Origin: an uncultured Lachnospiraceae bacterium
GTDB taxonomy: Bacteria; Bacillota; Clostridia; Lachnospirales; Lachnospiraceae
Direction: 5' to 3'
NCBI GenBank assembly: GCA_910588405.1
Contig: CAJUPT010000002.1
Coordinates: 62,001-126,000 of the forward strand
Length of the DNA: 64,000 bases
A program made the position numbers and the translations under genes. How positions within the stretch are numbered: the first letter of the stretch is position 1; every line of letters begins with the position of its first letter. Below, piece after piece: positions 25,484 to 33,937 of this stretch. Below the pieces are notes generated by a model. That model did not search any database. It was not told the origin of the DNA and saw only the letters and a list, made by a program, of their open reading frames with translations.

Positions 25484-27055
25484 CTATCCCGGCAATTGCT
25501 CCTGGGAAAGCTGCTCTTCCGGCGGCGGCTGTCCTTCGGCGCTCTCTCCTGCCTGCTGCCCGTCAGCTGTCTCCTGCTCGGGCTGCCCCTCCTGACCTTC
25601 CTGTACGGGCTGTCCTTCCTGAACCTCCTGTCCTTCCTCCGCCGGCGGCGCTGCAGGCGGCTCCGCCGCTACAATATTTCCCGCCGCGTCAAAAGCCAGC
25701 GCCGGGTTCACGCCCACCGTCCACTTTTCATTTACCATTTTATACTTATCCGTGTGAATCAGCGTCCGCTCTGACACGGCTCCATTCATGGACACCACCT
25801 TTGTCAGCGACGCGGTCACGCCGGCATAGGCGCCCTGGGTCCGCACCTGATATCCATAGGGCAGACCGGGATCTTCCGTCCATGTGATCTCCGTGGGCCA
25901 GATCTCGCTGATCACATGGGATACATAGGATACGGACCGTTCCGCCGGGCGGTTTTCTTTTCCATAGATTACAAAAGAGACGGTTCCGCCTCCTGCATAT
26001 GCGGCGATATACACCGGATAATCATAGTCATTTCTAAGCTTTAAATCCTTCTGGGGACTGGTGTAGGAATTGCCGGCATAAATCGTGGCGTCCAGAGCCG
26101 CCGGCATATAATTTACCGTCATGGAATGATTATGCCGCTCCACAATAGTCAGCTCCGCATACAATGCCGCCGCATAGAGGGTGCTGGCAGTCTGACAGAT
26201 GCCTGCTCCCACACTGTCCACCACGTCGTTGCCGATATAAGCACCGGCCACGCCGTAGCCGCCGGCAATGGTTCTCGGTCCCATCAGCGTGGAAACGGAA
26301 ATCGTCTCTCCCGGATAAATCACCGTACCATTCAGCCTGCCGGCGCTCAGCTCCAGGCTCTGGGAACGGCCCAGATTTCCTGTTGCATAATTTGAGGAAT
26401 ATGCGCCCAGTTGATCCTGCACTGCCCGTAAAAGCTCCGGGTCCCGCTCCGGCTTTGTAATTTCAGCCGCAGCCTCCACCAAAAGCGTTTCTTGATTCCA
26501 GGCATTTATTGTTTCTTTTACCCGCTCCACGGTTGCGGGAATATCCACCCGGATTCCGTTGGTTCCGCCCTCCACCACGAACACGCCGTCCCTTCTGAAC
26601 AGTGTAGGCTCCACCGGCTCCACATCATAGACGGCCAGCTTTTCCACAAAGGACCGAATCTGCCGCTCATGGAAAGACAGGTCCAGATCATAGACCTTTC
26701 GCTCATATTTCAGACTTTCCAGCGCTTTATAACGGACCAGCAGGTTCCCGTTTTTACCATACTGAAACGCATCCTCGATAATCTCGTCATTGTCCCAGCT
26801 TAATCCCAGTCTTTCCAGCGTAATCTGGTCTTCGTGGGTATCCGTTTTCACTGTCAGCGTTTTTTTTCCCAGCTGACCGACATGGGCCTCCACCGCAGCG
26901 CGGGCTTCCTGTCTGGTAAGTCCGCTAAGCTCCACGTCCCCTGCAAAAATCCCCTGGGCGATTGTATCTTCTTCCTGAGCAAAAGCGCGTCCGGGCCACA
27001 AAAGAAACAAAACTGCCGCCGCCAGTACACAAGCCGCTGCGTTTCCTTTTTTCAT
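25484..27055 (-). CDS. Secreted VanW-domain protein with putative peptidoglycan-binding domain
   Basis: A 523-residue exported protein. It has a signal peptide (to about residue 26, ending GRAFA), a PG-binding_4 type domain (about residues 35-205), and a VanW domain (about 225-350, with YPGETISVSTLMGPRTIAGGYG, GAGICQTASTLYAAALYAEL and ERHNHSMTVNYMPAALDATI). A G5-like region (about 385-435) follows. The last 70 residues are a Gln/Glu/Pro-rich low-complexity tail. VanW proteins are linked to the cell envelope; their reaction is unclear. AGGAGGG precedes the ATG. It follows the 32-residue membrane protein gene with a gap of 48 bases. Confidence 0.88.
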   Translation of the reverse strand: MKKGNAAACVLAAAVLFLLWPGRAFAQEEDTIAQGIFAGDVELSGLTRQEARAAVEAHVGQLGKKTLTVKTDTHEDQITLERLGLSWDNDEIIEDAFQYGKNGNLLVRYKALESLKYERKVYDLDLSFHERQIRSFVEKLAVYDVEPVEPTLFRRDGVFVVEGGTNGIRVDIPATVERVKETINAWNQETLLVEAAAEITKPERDPELLRAVQDQLGAYSSNYATGNLGRSQSLELSAGRLNGTVIYPGETISVSTLMGPRTIAGGYGVAGAYIGNDVVDSVGAGICQTASTLYAAALYAELTIVERHNHSMTVNYMPAALDATIYAGNSYTSPQKDLKLRNDYDYPVYIAAYAGGGTVSFVIYGKENRPAERSVSYVSHVISEIWPTEITWTEDPGLPYGYQVRTQGAYAGVTASLTKVVSMNGAVSERTLIHTDKYKMVNEKWTVGVNPALAFDAAGNIVAAEPPAAPPAEEGQEVQEGQPVQEGQEGQPEQETADGQQAGESAEGQPPPEEQLSQEQLPG

Positions 27056-27103
27056 AACACCCTCCTAACGCCGGCTTTCGCTCTCCTTTGCAGTCCGGTC
27101 CCC

Positions 27104-27202
27104 CTACATGAACAAGCTCAATACCGTAGGTACAATAAGAACGATTGCCAGCACTACTGCCATAATTGATATGATAATTTTCTGTTTTTTTCTACTATAC
27201 AT
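27104..27202 (-). CDS. 32-residue single-pass membrane protein
   Basis: A short gene with ATG (27202), TAG (27104-27106) and a good ribosome site (AAAGGG, 5 bases upstream). The product is a basic N-terminus (MYSRKKQK), one hydrophobic helix (about residues 9-31) and no tail. This layout resembles Prli42-type stressosome anchors and other tiny Firmicute membrane proteins, but it is too short to name. It lies between a family A structured repeat and the VanW gene, in the same direction, so the three may share a transcript. Confidence 0.6.
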   Translation of the reverse strand: MYSRKKQKIIISIMAVVLAIVLIVPTVLSLFM

Positions 27203-27216
27203 ACTTACCCTTTCTA

Positions 27217-27340
27217 AATTGCAGTTCCGCTGCTGCTCTCCCCGGCCCCCTGAACCTGGAAGGATTTCCAGCCGCTTCCTGCGTCTGTAAATCCTTCCGG
27301 GGCCGGTCCGGTCCGCTGCTGTTTTGCAGGTCCGCTGCTA
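27217..27340 (-). repeat. Structured intergenic repeat, family A, copy 2
   Basis: A 124-bp element matching copy 1 (5477-5599) in length, order and shape. The end repeats are AATTGCAGTTCCGCTGCT (27217-27234) and TTTTGCAGGTCCGCTGCT (27322-27339). The outer stem is CCGGCCCC (27242-27249) with GGGGCCGG (27299-27306); the inner stem is GGAAGGATTT (27258-27267) with AAATCCTTCC (27289-27298). The same 8-base bulge separates them, and the loop is 21 bases. It lies between the B12-binding radical SAM gene and the ribosome site of the 32-residue protein. Confidence 0.85.
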
Positions 27341-27387
27341 CATCAGGCTTCTATTGTAGGCCATTTTCATCAGGATGGCAAGACTTT

Positions 27388-29256
27388 TCACAGAATCGTA
27401 ACCGCGCTGTTATAACTCAAGGGTTCCCGCATCCCATAATCATAACAGACAAGCATCACCCGTTCCTCTACCATCCCCGTTTCCGCCAGCACCGGAATAT
27501 CCCAGGTATACGCCTCCAGATGCACATTGTGAATCAGCTGCCGGCAGGACAGCCCTTTATAATGGGGAAAATATCGGCCGGTCTTGTTTTCCTCCGTAAA
27601 AAAACAGGAAATCCGCTCTTTCCACGGAAGCTGGTCCAGGGCAAAGCCAGGACGTTTTTTCGCGTTTTCCCGCAGATAAAAATCCCAGGTTAAAAGCTGC
27701 CGGTCAACTTCTTTGTATTCCGGACACCTTTCTCCAAGAAACGACAAAATCCGTCCATAGCGGGCCTCCCGGTCAGGATTCAGACCGAAATAACCACTGG
27801 CCGCGAAATATTCCGCCATCTCCTCGAACATGGCAAAAGACGACGCGAAACGGTGTCCCATTGCTTTTAATGTCAGCTTAAACTGTCCGCTGTTATAATA
27901 AGTCTCCACCAGTTCCTCAATCTGTTTTAACCGCAGCAGCTCCTCATAAGACAGCCAGTCGGTAAACAACACCTCATAGGGCGGACGGTCGTCATATACC
28001 AGCCCATACCGGGATGCCTGCTCCCGCATCACGGACCCCCGCAGCACCTTTAAAAAGCCCAGCTGCAGCTGATCCGGCCCCATGGCGTATACGTCGTCGA
28101 AGGAACGTGCAAACCGTTCATACCCCTCCATGGGCAGCCCGGCGATCAGGTCAAGATGCTGGTGGATATTGTGAAAGGAAGAAACCCGTTCCACCATCTG
28201 TCCGATTCTCTCCGGATCGGTTTTCCGCCCCACCGCCGCAAGGGCCTCCCCGCAGGTGGTCTGTACGCCGATTTCCAGTTGAACCAGCCCTGGCCGCATC
28301 GCGGACAGCACCGCTAACATATCCTCATCCAGCAGATCGGCGGCAATCTCAAAGTGAAAATTCGTAACGCCGTTGTCATGCTCCGCCAGATAAGACCAGA
28401 TCGCCATGGCATGGCTTTTTTTACAGTTAAAGGTACGGTCGATAAACTTCACCTGCGCCACCTTCGCGTCAAGAAAAACCTGCAGTTCCTCTTTAACCAG
28501 CGCAAGGTCGCGGAACCGCAGCTTTTTATCCAGGGATGACAGGCAGTAGCCGCAGGAAAAAGGGCATCCCCTGCTGCTCTCATAATAGATGATCTTATGG
28601 ACAAAGTAGTTCGCAGAAACATCTCTCCGGAACATCCCCTGATATGGAAAGGGAATCCGGCTCATCTCCAATGGCGGCCGGTCAGCCGTACGCCGTATAT
28701 GCGTTCCTCCTTCCGCCATGTCCTTTACCCTGGCCACACCTTCAATTGTATGTCCTGTTTGTTCGCCGTATCCCGTCGCAGGACCTATCCCATCCGCCTC
28801 CCGATAACACAGCCCGCGAATCTGCGCCAGAGACTCCCGCTCTCCTTCATAATAGTCCAGAAGCTCCGAAAAGGTCTCTTCTCCCTCGCCGATCATTATT
28901 CCGCGAACGCCCGGAAGCCTGGCAAGCCACATTTCCGCCTCATGGGATACCTCCGGTCCGCCCAGCCAGACCGGCATATCCGGCATCACCTTGTGAAGCA
29001 GGGATGCCAGCCGTTCCACCGTATCCATATTCCAGATATAGCAGGAAAATCCGACTGCATCCGGCTTTCGTTTATAAATATCCCCCAAAATCTCCGCCGT
29101 ATTCTGATTAATCGTATATTCTCCCAGTTCGACTCTCCAGGGCTTACAATCCGGGCTGTTCTTTCTTTGTTCCTCAGCATAAGCTTTCAAACTGTATATC
29201 GCCAGATTGGAGTGAATATATTTTGCATTGACCGCCGCAAGCAGAAATTTCATCAT
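27388..29256 (-). CDS. B12-binding radical SAM protein (DUF4080 type)
   Basis: A 622-residue enzyme. An N-terminal cobalamin-binding Rossmann domain (about residues 1-140, NAKYIHSNLAIYSLKAYAEE and GFSCYIWNMDTVERL) is followed by a radical SAM core, with the cluster motif RGCPFSCGYCLSS (CxxxCxxC). The C-terminal third is the DUF4080-like region. Such proteins use SAM and sometimes B12 for methylations or rearrangements; the substrate is unknown. Its ATG overlaps the aminotransferase stop as ATGA, so the two are coupled. The partnership with an amino-acid-type aminotransferase is unexplained but may be functional. Confidence 0.88.
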   Translation of the reverse strand: MMKFLLAAVNAKYIHSNLAIYSLKAYAEEQRKNSPDCKPWRVELGEYTINQNTAEILGDIYKRKPDAVGFSCYIWNMDTVERLASLLHKVMPDMPVWLGGPEVSHEAEMWLARLPGVRGIMIGEGEETFSELLDYYEGERESLAQIRGLCYREADGIGPATGYGEQTGHTIEGVARVKDMAEGGTHIRRTADRPPLEMSRIPFPYQGMFRRDVSANYFVHKIIYYESSRGCPFSCGYCLSSLDKKLRFRDLALVKEELQVFLDAKVAQVKFIDRTFNCKKSHAMAIWSYLAEHDNGVTNFHFEIAADLLDEDMLAVLSAMRPGLVQLEIGVQTTCGEALAAVGRKTDPERIGQMVERVSSFHNIHQHLDLIAGLPMEGYERFARSFDDVYAMGPDQLQLGFLKVLRGSVMREQASRYGLVYDDRPPYEVLFTDWLSYEELLRLKQIEELVETYYNSGQFKLTLKAMGHRFASSFAMFEEMAEYFAASGYFGLNPDREARYGRILSFLGERCPEYKEVDRQLLTWDFYLRENAKKRPGFALDQLPWKERISCFFTEENKTGRYFPHYKGLSCRQLIHNVHLEAYTWDIPVLAETGMVEERVMLVCYDYGMREPLSYNSAVTIL

Positions 29257-30428
29257 AAGATCCCGCTTTCCTTGATCGCCCGGATTCCTCTCTTCATCGC
29301 CTCCTCGTCCTGCACCAGCGCCATCCGCACATATCCCTCTCCCGAAGGACCGAAGGCGCTGCCCGGCGTTACCAGCACGCCGGCCTGATCCAAAAGCTCC
29401 ATCACAAAGGTATTCGACGCGTCAGGGCGGTTTTGGAAGCGGGACGGAATCTTTGCCCAGACGAACATGGTCGCCGGACATTTATCCACCTTCCAGCCAA
29501 TAGCGGTCAGGCCCTCGCACAGCACATCACGCCTGCGCTCATATGCCCTTCTCACTGTTTCCACACAAGCCTGATCTCCGGTAATCGCTGCCACCGCCGC
29601 TTTCTGCACCGGCAGGAAAATCCCATAATCGATATTCGATTTCAGCGCTGTCAGCTGCTCCACAATTTCCTCATTGCCCAGGCAAAATCCGATGCGGGCG
29701 CCGGCCATCCCATAGGTTTTGGACAGAGAGTTAAATTCCACGCCCACCTCCTTCGCTCCGGGAAACCTTAAAAAGCTGCCGCAGCCTGCGCCGTCAAATA
29801 CCAGCTCGCTGTAAGCATTGTCATGGAGCACGATAATATCATATTTTTTAGCAAATGCAATCAGCTCCTCATAAAACGAGTCGGGCGCCATAACGGTTGT
29901 GGGATTGTTCGGATAGGACACGACCATCAATTTTGCCCGCCTTGCCACTTCCTCCGGAATCTCCTTTAAATCGATCACATAGCCGTTTTCCTCCCGCTGG
30001 GGCATATAGTGCAGTTTTGCGCCTGCCAGCACAGGTCCGTCCGCAAATACCGGATAACAGGGATCAGGCACCAGCACGGTATCCCCCTCGTCTACAATCG
30101 TCAGCGCAAAATGAGACAGCCCCTCCTGAGAGCCCATCACCGCCACGATCTCCTTCTGCGGATCAAGTATGACGCCGTACCGCCGCTGATACCATGCCGC
30201 CACCGCATTTCGCAGTTCGTCCGTATCCTGAATCGCGTACAGATAATTCTCCTTCTCCCCGGCCGCTTTTACCAGCGCCTCCATAATATGGGGCGCCGGC
30301 GGAATATTGGGCGCGCCGATGCTCAAATCTATTACATCCTTCCCCTGACTTAGCCTGGCTGCCTTTTTCTCTGCCAGAATCGAAAAAATACCTGTTCCAA
30401 AATGTTCCATTCGTTTAGAAAACCTCAT
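29253..30428 (-). CDS. PLP aminotransferase, LL-diaminopimelate aminotransferase-like
   Basis: A 391-residue class I/II aminotransferase. It begins RFSKRMEHFGTGIFSILAEKKAA, then DVIDLSIGAPNIPPAPHI, as in DapL-like and MalY-like enzymes. YPNNPTTVMAP and HDNAYSELVFDG bind PLP, and the lysine is in FNSLSKTYGMAGARIGF. DapL makes LL-diaminopimelate for lysine and peptidoglycan, but many relatives use other substrates. The start at 30428 was chosen because GGAGG lies 5 bases upstream; a longer frame to 30578 has no ribosome site. The stop overlaps the radical SAM start. Confidence 0.85.
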   Translation of the reverse strand: MRFSKRMEHFGTGIFSILAEKKAARLSQGKDVIDLSIGAPNIPPAPHIMEALVKAAGEKENYLYAIQDTDELRNAVAAWYQRRYGVILDPQKEIVAVMGSQEGLSHFALTIVDEGDTVLVPDPCYPVFADGPVLAGAKLHYMPQREENGYVIDLKEIPEEVARRAKLMVVSYPNNPTTVMAPDSFYEELIAFAKKYDIIVLHDNAYSELVFDGAGCGSFLRFPGAKEVGVEFNSLSKTYGMAGARIGFCLGNEEIVEQLTALKSNIDYGIFLPVQKAAVAAITGDQACVETVRRAYERRRDVLCEGLTAIGWKVDKCPATMFVWAKIPSRFQNRPDASNTFVMELLDQAGVLVTPGSAFGPSGEGYVRMALVQDEEAMKRGIRAIKESGIL

Positions 30429-30532
30429 GTCATCCTCCATCAACGCAGTATCACCAATATGTAAAAACATATTTTTATAGCTACGAGCACCAAGTCTCTG
30501 TCTTTTGAGAGCTTTATGTGCAATGCTTAAAA

Positions 30533-30590
30533 ATCCGGCAAAATGTGTTATCGCGAAGCAAGCCCTGGGTACTGGCACATTTTGCCGGAT
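30533..30590. repeat. Perfect 15-bp inverted repeat, 28-base spacer
   Basis: ATCCGGCAAAATGTG (30533-30547) and CACATTTTGCCGGAT (30576-30590) are exact reverse complements. They lie in the 263-bp gap between the aminotransferase start and the XRE gene, about 105 bases upstream of the aminotransferase ATG. No T-run follows in either direction, so it is unlikely to be a simple terminator. It may be an operator, a leader hairpin or a worn miniature element. Confidence 0.8.
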
Positions 30591-30691
30591 ACTTCGTAAT
30601 CGTCAGCGGGCGATTTTAACCGCTTACTGCTTTTATGGATTATAGTATAACATACACGCCGCCGCAATCAATAAGAATTTCTCTTTCACCC

Positions 30692-30877
30692 TCATTCCTC
30701 AATCTTGATCAAATCCAAACATGACAGCAGCTTCATATTGCGCTGCAGCTGTACAATGTTATTATCATTTTCCAAACGGCTGATCTGCCTCACGGAATAC
30801 CCTGACAGCTCTGCCACCTCCTCCTGGGACAGACGTTTTCGCTGCCTTGCCTCCTTAAGATCTTTGCCGGTAATCAT
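30692..30877 (-). CDS. Small XRE-family helix-turn-helix regulator
   Basis: A 61-residue protein that is essentially one Cro/C1-type helix-turn-helix: GKDLKEARQRKRLSQEEVAELSGYSVRQISRLENDNN. The ATG at 30877 follows GGGGGAAGG at a good distance; an upstream frame to 30961 has no ribosome site. No second domain is present, so it would need to act as a dimer with no effector domain. Neither the target nor any toxin partner is evident. It lies upstream of the inverted repeat before the aminotransferase operon. Confidence 0.8.
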   Translation of the reverse strand: MITGKDLKEARQRKRLSQEEVAELSGYSVRQISRLENDNNIVQLQRNMKLLSCLDLIKIEE

Positions 30878-31014
30878 TGTCCAAACCTTCCCCCTTATCA
30901 TATTTTGTCGAATTTTGTCTAATTTTATATTAATATATCTGCCATGATCCCGCCATGTCAATACTGTCCGGTTTAAAAAATAATTAACATCACTGTTCGT
31001 ACGCGAAGCATTCG

Positions 31015-31060
31015 GAAATAAAAATAAGGCCGGAATCTGGAAAAATCCAGCTTCCGGCCT
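31015..31060 (-). terminator. Terminator of the formate/nitrite transporter gene
   Basis: AGGCCGGAATCTGG (31027-31040) pairs with CCAGCTTCCGGCCT (31047-31060), with one mismatch. On the minus strand the stem is followed by TATTTTTATT. It lies 29 bases after the transporter stop. Confidence 0.9.
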
Positions 31061-31088
31061 CTTATGTCTGACTGCTTATCGTTATGTT

Positions 31089-31895
31089 TTATTTTGCATC
31101 CTTTTTCAGATAGATGAACCAATATACACATCCTACGAAAATCGCGCCGCCGACGATATTTCCCAATGTAACAGGCAGCAAATTCTTTGCGAAGAATGCG
31201 CCCCAGGTCAGCTTGGTGGTATCAGCCGTAGCCTTTGCCAGATAATCGGCATTGGTCATAGCGAACAGGCCCGCGGGACCATAGAACATATTGGCAATAC
31301 TATGCTCAAATCCACTGACAACGAATACCATGATCGGATAGAACAGGGCTGCAATCTTGCCAGCTGCGCTCTTGGAAGAGAATCCGAGCCAAACGGCCAG
31401 ACATACCAGCATATTACAGAAGATGCCCTTTAAGAACGCGTCTCCGAAGGACATGGAAACCTTTGCCACAGCAGTGTTGATCGTAGCGCCGGCCAAAGCA
31501 GCGTCGAACAGGCTTAACTGATGACAGGCCGTCATCCCCCATGCCACAAAAATACTGCCCACAAAGTTCCCCAGGTATACGATCACCCAGTTGCGCAGCA
31601 TGCCTGCGATTGTGGCTTCCTTCTCCAGAACAGAGATAATGATCAGACAATTACCGGTAAACAGCTCGCTGCCAGCCAGGATCACCAGAGTCAGTCCTGC
31701 CGGGAACACGCATGCGCCTACCAGCTTACCCACGGAACCGCCGATGGAGCAGGATGCCGTAGAAGCACCTACGCCTGCGATGGCGATAAAGATACCGGCC
31801 ATAATTCCCAGAACAAACAGCTTGCTGGCCTTCATCGTGGTTTTGCCTTTTCCAATCGGTACATAATTTTTTGCAATTTCTGCAGGTGAATTCAT
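31089..31895 (-). CDS. Formate/nitrite transporter (FocA/NirC) family channel
   Basis: A 268-residue membrane protein with six hydrophobic segments, forming a pentameric channel for formate, nitrite or related small anions. Typical blocks are visible: GIMAGIFIAIAGVGAS, the ILAGSELFTGNCL loop (family signature), YLGNFVGSIFVAWGM, and the late GFEHSIANMF with the channel His. In fermenting clostridia FocA usually exports formate from pyruvate formate-lyase; no pfl gene is here to confirm that. GAAAGGGGAG precedes the ATG. It is transcribed alone, with a strong terminator after it. Confidence 0.93.
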   Translation of the reverse strand: MNSPAEIAKNYVPIGKGKTTMKASKLFVLGIMAGIFIAIAGVGASTASCSIGGSVGKLVGACVFPAGLTLVILAGSELFTGNCLIIISVLEKEATIAGMLRNWVIVYLGNFVGSIFVAWGMTACHQLSLFDAALAGATINTAVAKVSMSFGDAFLKGIFCNMLVCLAVWLGFSSKSAAGKIAALFYPIMVFVVSGFEHSIANMFYGPAGLFAMTNADYLAKATADTTKLTWGAFFAKNLLPVTLGNIVGGAIFVGCVYWFIYLKKDAK

Positions 31896-32055
31896 AGAAA
31901 TCTCCCCTTTCTGATGAAGCTTACGCTTCTTTCACCATAGTTGCCACAGAAAACGAAAAATAAGTCCTCCCTTCCATTTTCTGCAATGAGATTGATAAAT
32001 TTGTAACTATTATATCAGATTATGAAAAAAACTAAATGGATAAAACGACGAAATT

Positions 32056-33900
32056 CTAATATATCTTTATAAAAACATGATCAATATTGTGCATATTTAA
32101 CAACTTTTCCTCTCGATTATGGCAAGTAAATAGGAATATTTGACCTTTATAGTTTTGTTCCAACCACAATAACGCCTGCTCCAAACGCTCGTCGTCATAG
32201 AGGGCGAAGCTGTCGTCCAGGAAAAGAGGAACCGACTGATCCGGCCAGAAGCAGTCCACCAGCGCCAGGCGGAGAGCCAGATAAACCTGCTCCACCGTCC
32301 CCCGGCTAAGCGCATGCAAGGGCAAATTACGTTTTTCGGACCTGATGTACAGATTCAGGTTGTCATCTACAGCCATATAGTCATATGCGCCCTGGGTAAG
32401 GCTTGAGAGTATATCAGAACAGCTTTTATTCAGCCGCGGCACAAAGCTTATGTGATAGTCCTCTGCTATGGACCGTATGGTAGAGATCGCCGTTTTTACC
32501 GCCTCAATTTCCAGAGAAATCTCGTTATTTTTCCTTTGCTGTGCTTTAAGGACCTCCTGTCTGTTCAGCGCGTTCTGTAATTGCTCCTGATTTTGTTCAT
32601 TCGTCCAGTCCGCACGGGAAAGTCCTTCCAGCATACGGAGAATCCGGTTTTCTTCTTCCTGTAAGGAACGAATACTGCTTTCCAGCTCAGCACAGAGTGT
32701 CTGGCTGCTTTTAACCCTGTCAATCATGGAGATGGAATCGTTCAGCCTGTTTTTCAGCCGGTCATAATTGCCAGGCCGAATTTCCCGCGTACCAAGATAA
32801 ACAGAAAAAAGATTGCGCAGCTGCTCCCTGGCCTGGTTCCAAAGCCAGCCATGACGACGCAGAGATAAAAGAAGCCTGCCTGCCGCGAAAAAAAGTACGC
32901 ACAACAGGATCAGGAAAGGTACGGGTAAATAACTGTCATTGGAAAAATTAGCATTTGTCAGAAAGATCGTGAAAAAGGACGCGGCAAACATTCCAATCGC
33001 TAATAATAAAAGCAGCCCCCGCATCAGCGGATGACGGGTAAAGCGATATGCGCCTTTATAGCGAAAATAGGCGGAATAAGACCGGTCAGCCACCGCTTCC
33101 ACCTGCTGCAGCTGTTCGACAGATTCCACACCATTATCCTCAAGCCGCTGTTTCCAAGCCTGAACCCGATCAGAAAGAATCCGGTAATCCGCTCTTTTTT
33201 CCTCAAGTCCGGTCTGAAGCAGCTGCAGTTGTTCCCGCAGTTTCAGACTCTGTCCTTCCGCCGTGTGCGCAAGCAACTGCTGGTTCAGCCTTTGGATCTC
33301 AGCTGAAAGAGCGTCGTACGCCTTCTGGTCGACAGGAACCAGCTGGGCGGATAACTGTTTTTTCTGCATGGTTAACGCGGCGATCGCTGCAGCGACATCC
33401 ACATTGCCCGAACCGGCATTGTGAAGATTGCTGATGTAATTTTTCAGCGCATCCGCCATAGCCGGGGATGTCTCTCCCCGCAGCTGACCGATGCTAACCG
33501 TATTGTCATAAGTAACCTCTGTCAGACCGTTTCGCATCTGACTGACAAAGTCGGCGTCTGCCGGAACCGGTTTGTTTCTGGTTTCATCAAAAATTTCCAG
33601 GTTTTTGGGATCAACAAGAAAGTTCCGTGTGAACTGGCAAACCCGGCCTTCCTGAGAAAGTCTGAGGGAACCGCCATAATCGCCAGAGGATATCCAGGGC
33701 ATATACCTGCTGTATTCATCAGAGTGGGCTGCCCGGCCCTTTTTCCGTTCCATGCCGAATAACATGCTGCGAAGGAATGTATGTAAGGTGGATTTACCCG
33801 CCCCGTTCTTTCCATACAATATATTTATATGATCACCAAAGGCAAAAGAAGTTTGGTGGAATTTACCAAAATGTCGAATATTGGTCTCTAGTATTTTCAA
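32056..33900 (-). CDS. yhaN: SbcC/Rad50-like ATPase with a membrane hairpin (YhaN type)
   Basis: A 614-residue SMC-like ATPase, partner of the nuclease next to it. Walker A is LYGKNGAGKSTLHTFLRSM (residues about 28-46); the C-terminal part carries the signature ALSRGTVEQVYLALRLALVD and Walker B PLFLDDSFALYDDERLEQ. Two coiled-coil arms (about 200-280 and 390-480) enclose a region with two strongly hydrophobic stretches (about residues 295-350), as in YhaN of Bacillus, where Rad50's hinge is replaced by membrane segments. The start is TTG with GGAGAA upstream. It begins 37 bases after YhaO ends. DNA processing at the membrane is inferred. Confidence 0.82.
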   Translation of the reverse strand: MKILETNIRHFGKFHQTSFAFGDHINILYGKNGAGKSTLHTFLRSMLFGMERKKGRAAHSDEYSRYMPWISSGDYGGSLRLSQEGRVCQFTRNFLVDPKNLEIFDETRNKPVPADADFVSQMRNGLTEVTYDNTVSIGQLRGETSPAMADALKNYISNLHNAGSGNVDVAAAIAALTMQKKQLSAQLVPVDQKAYDALSAEIQRLNQQLLAHTAEGQSLKLREQLQLLQTGLEEKRADYRILSDRVQAWKQRLEDNGVESVEQLQQVEAVADRSYSAYFRYKGAYRFTRHPLMRGLLLLLAIGMFAASFFTIFLTNANFSNDSYLPVPFLILLCVLFFAAGRLLLSLRRHGWLWNQAREQLRNLFSVYLGTREIRPGNYDRLKNRLNDSISMIDRVKSSQTLCAELESSIRSLQEEENRILRMLEGLSRADWTNEQNQEQLQNALNRQEVLKAQQRKNNEISLEIEAVKTAISTIRSIAEDYHISFVPRLNKSCSDILSSLTQGAYDYMAVDDNLNLYIRSEKRNLPLHALSRGTVEQVYLALRLALVDCFWPDQSVPLFLDDSFALYDDERLEQALLWLEQNYKGQIFLFTCHNREEKLLNMHNIDHVFIKIY

Positions 33901-33937
33901 GCTGAAGGTTCTCCTATGTAAAGCTTTATGGAACGAT

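Noticed and set aside
30429..30578. N-terminal extension of the second aminotransferase, over the 15-bp inverted repeat
   Set aside because: There is no ribosome site, and the family's N-terminus starts at the ATG at 30428 with GGAGG upstream.
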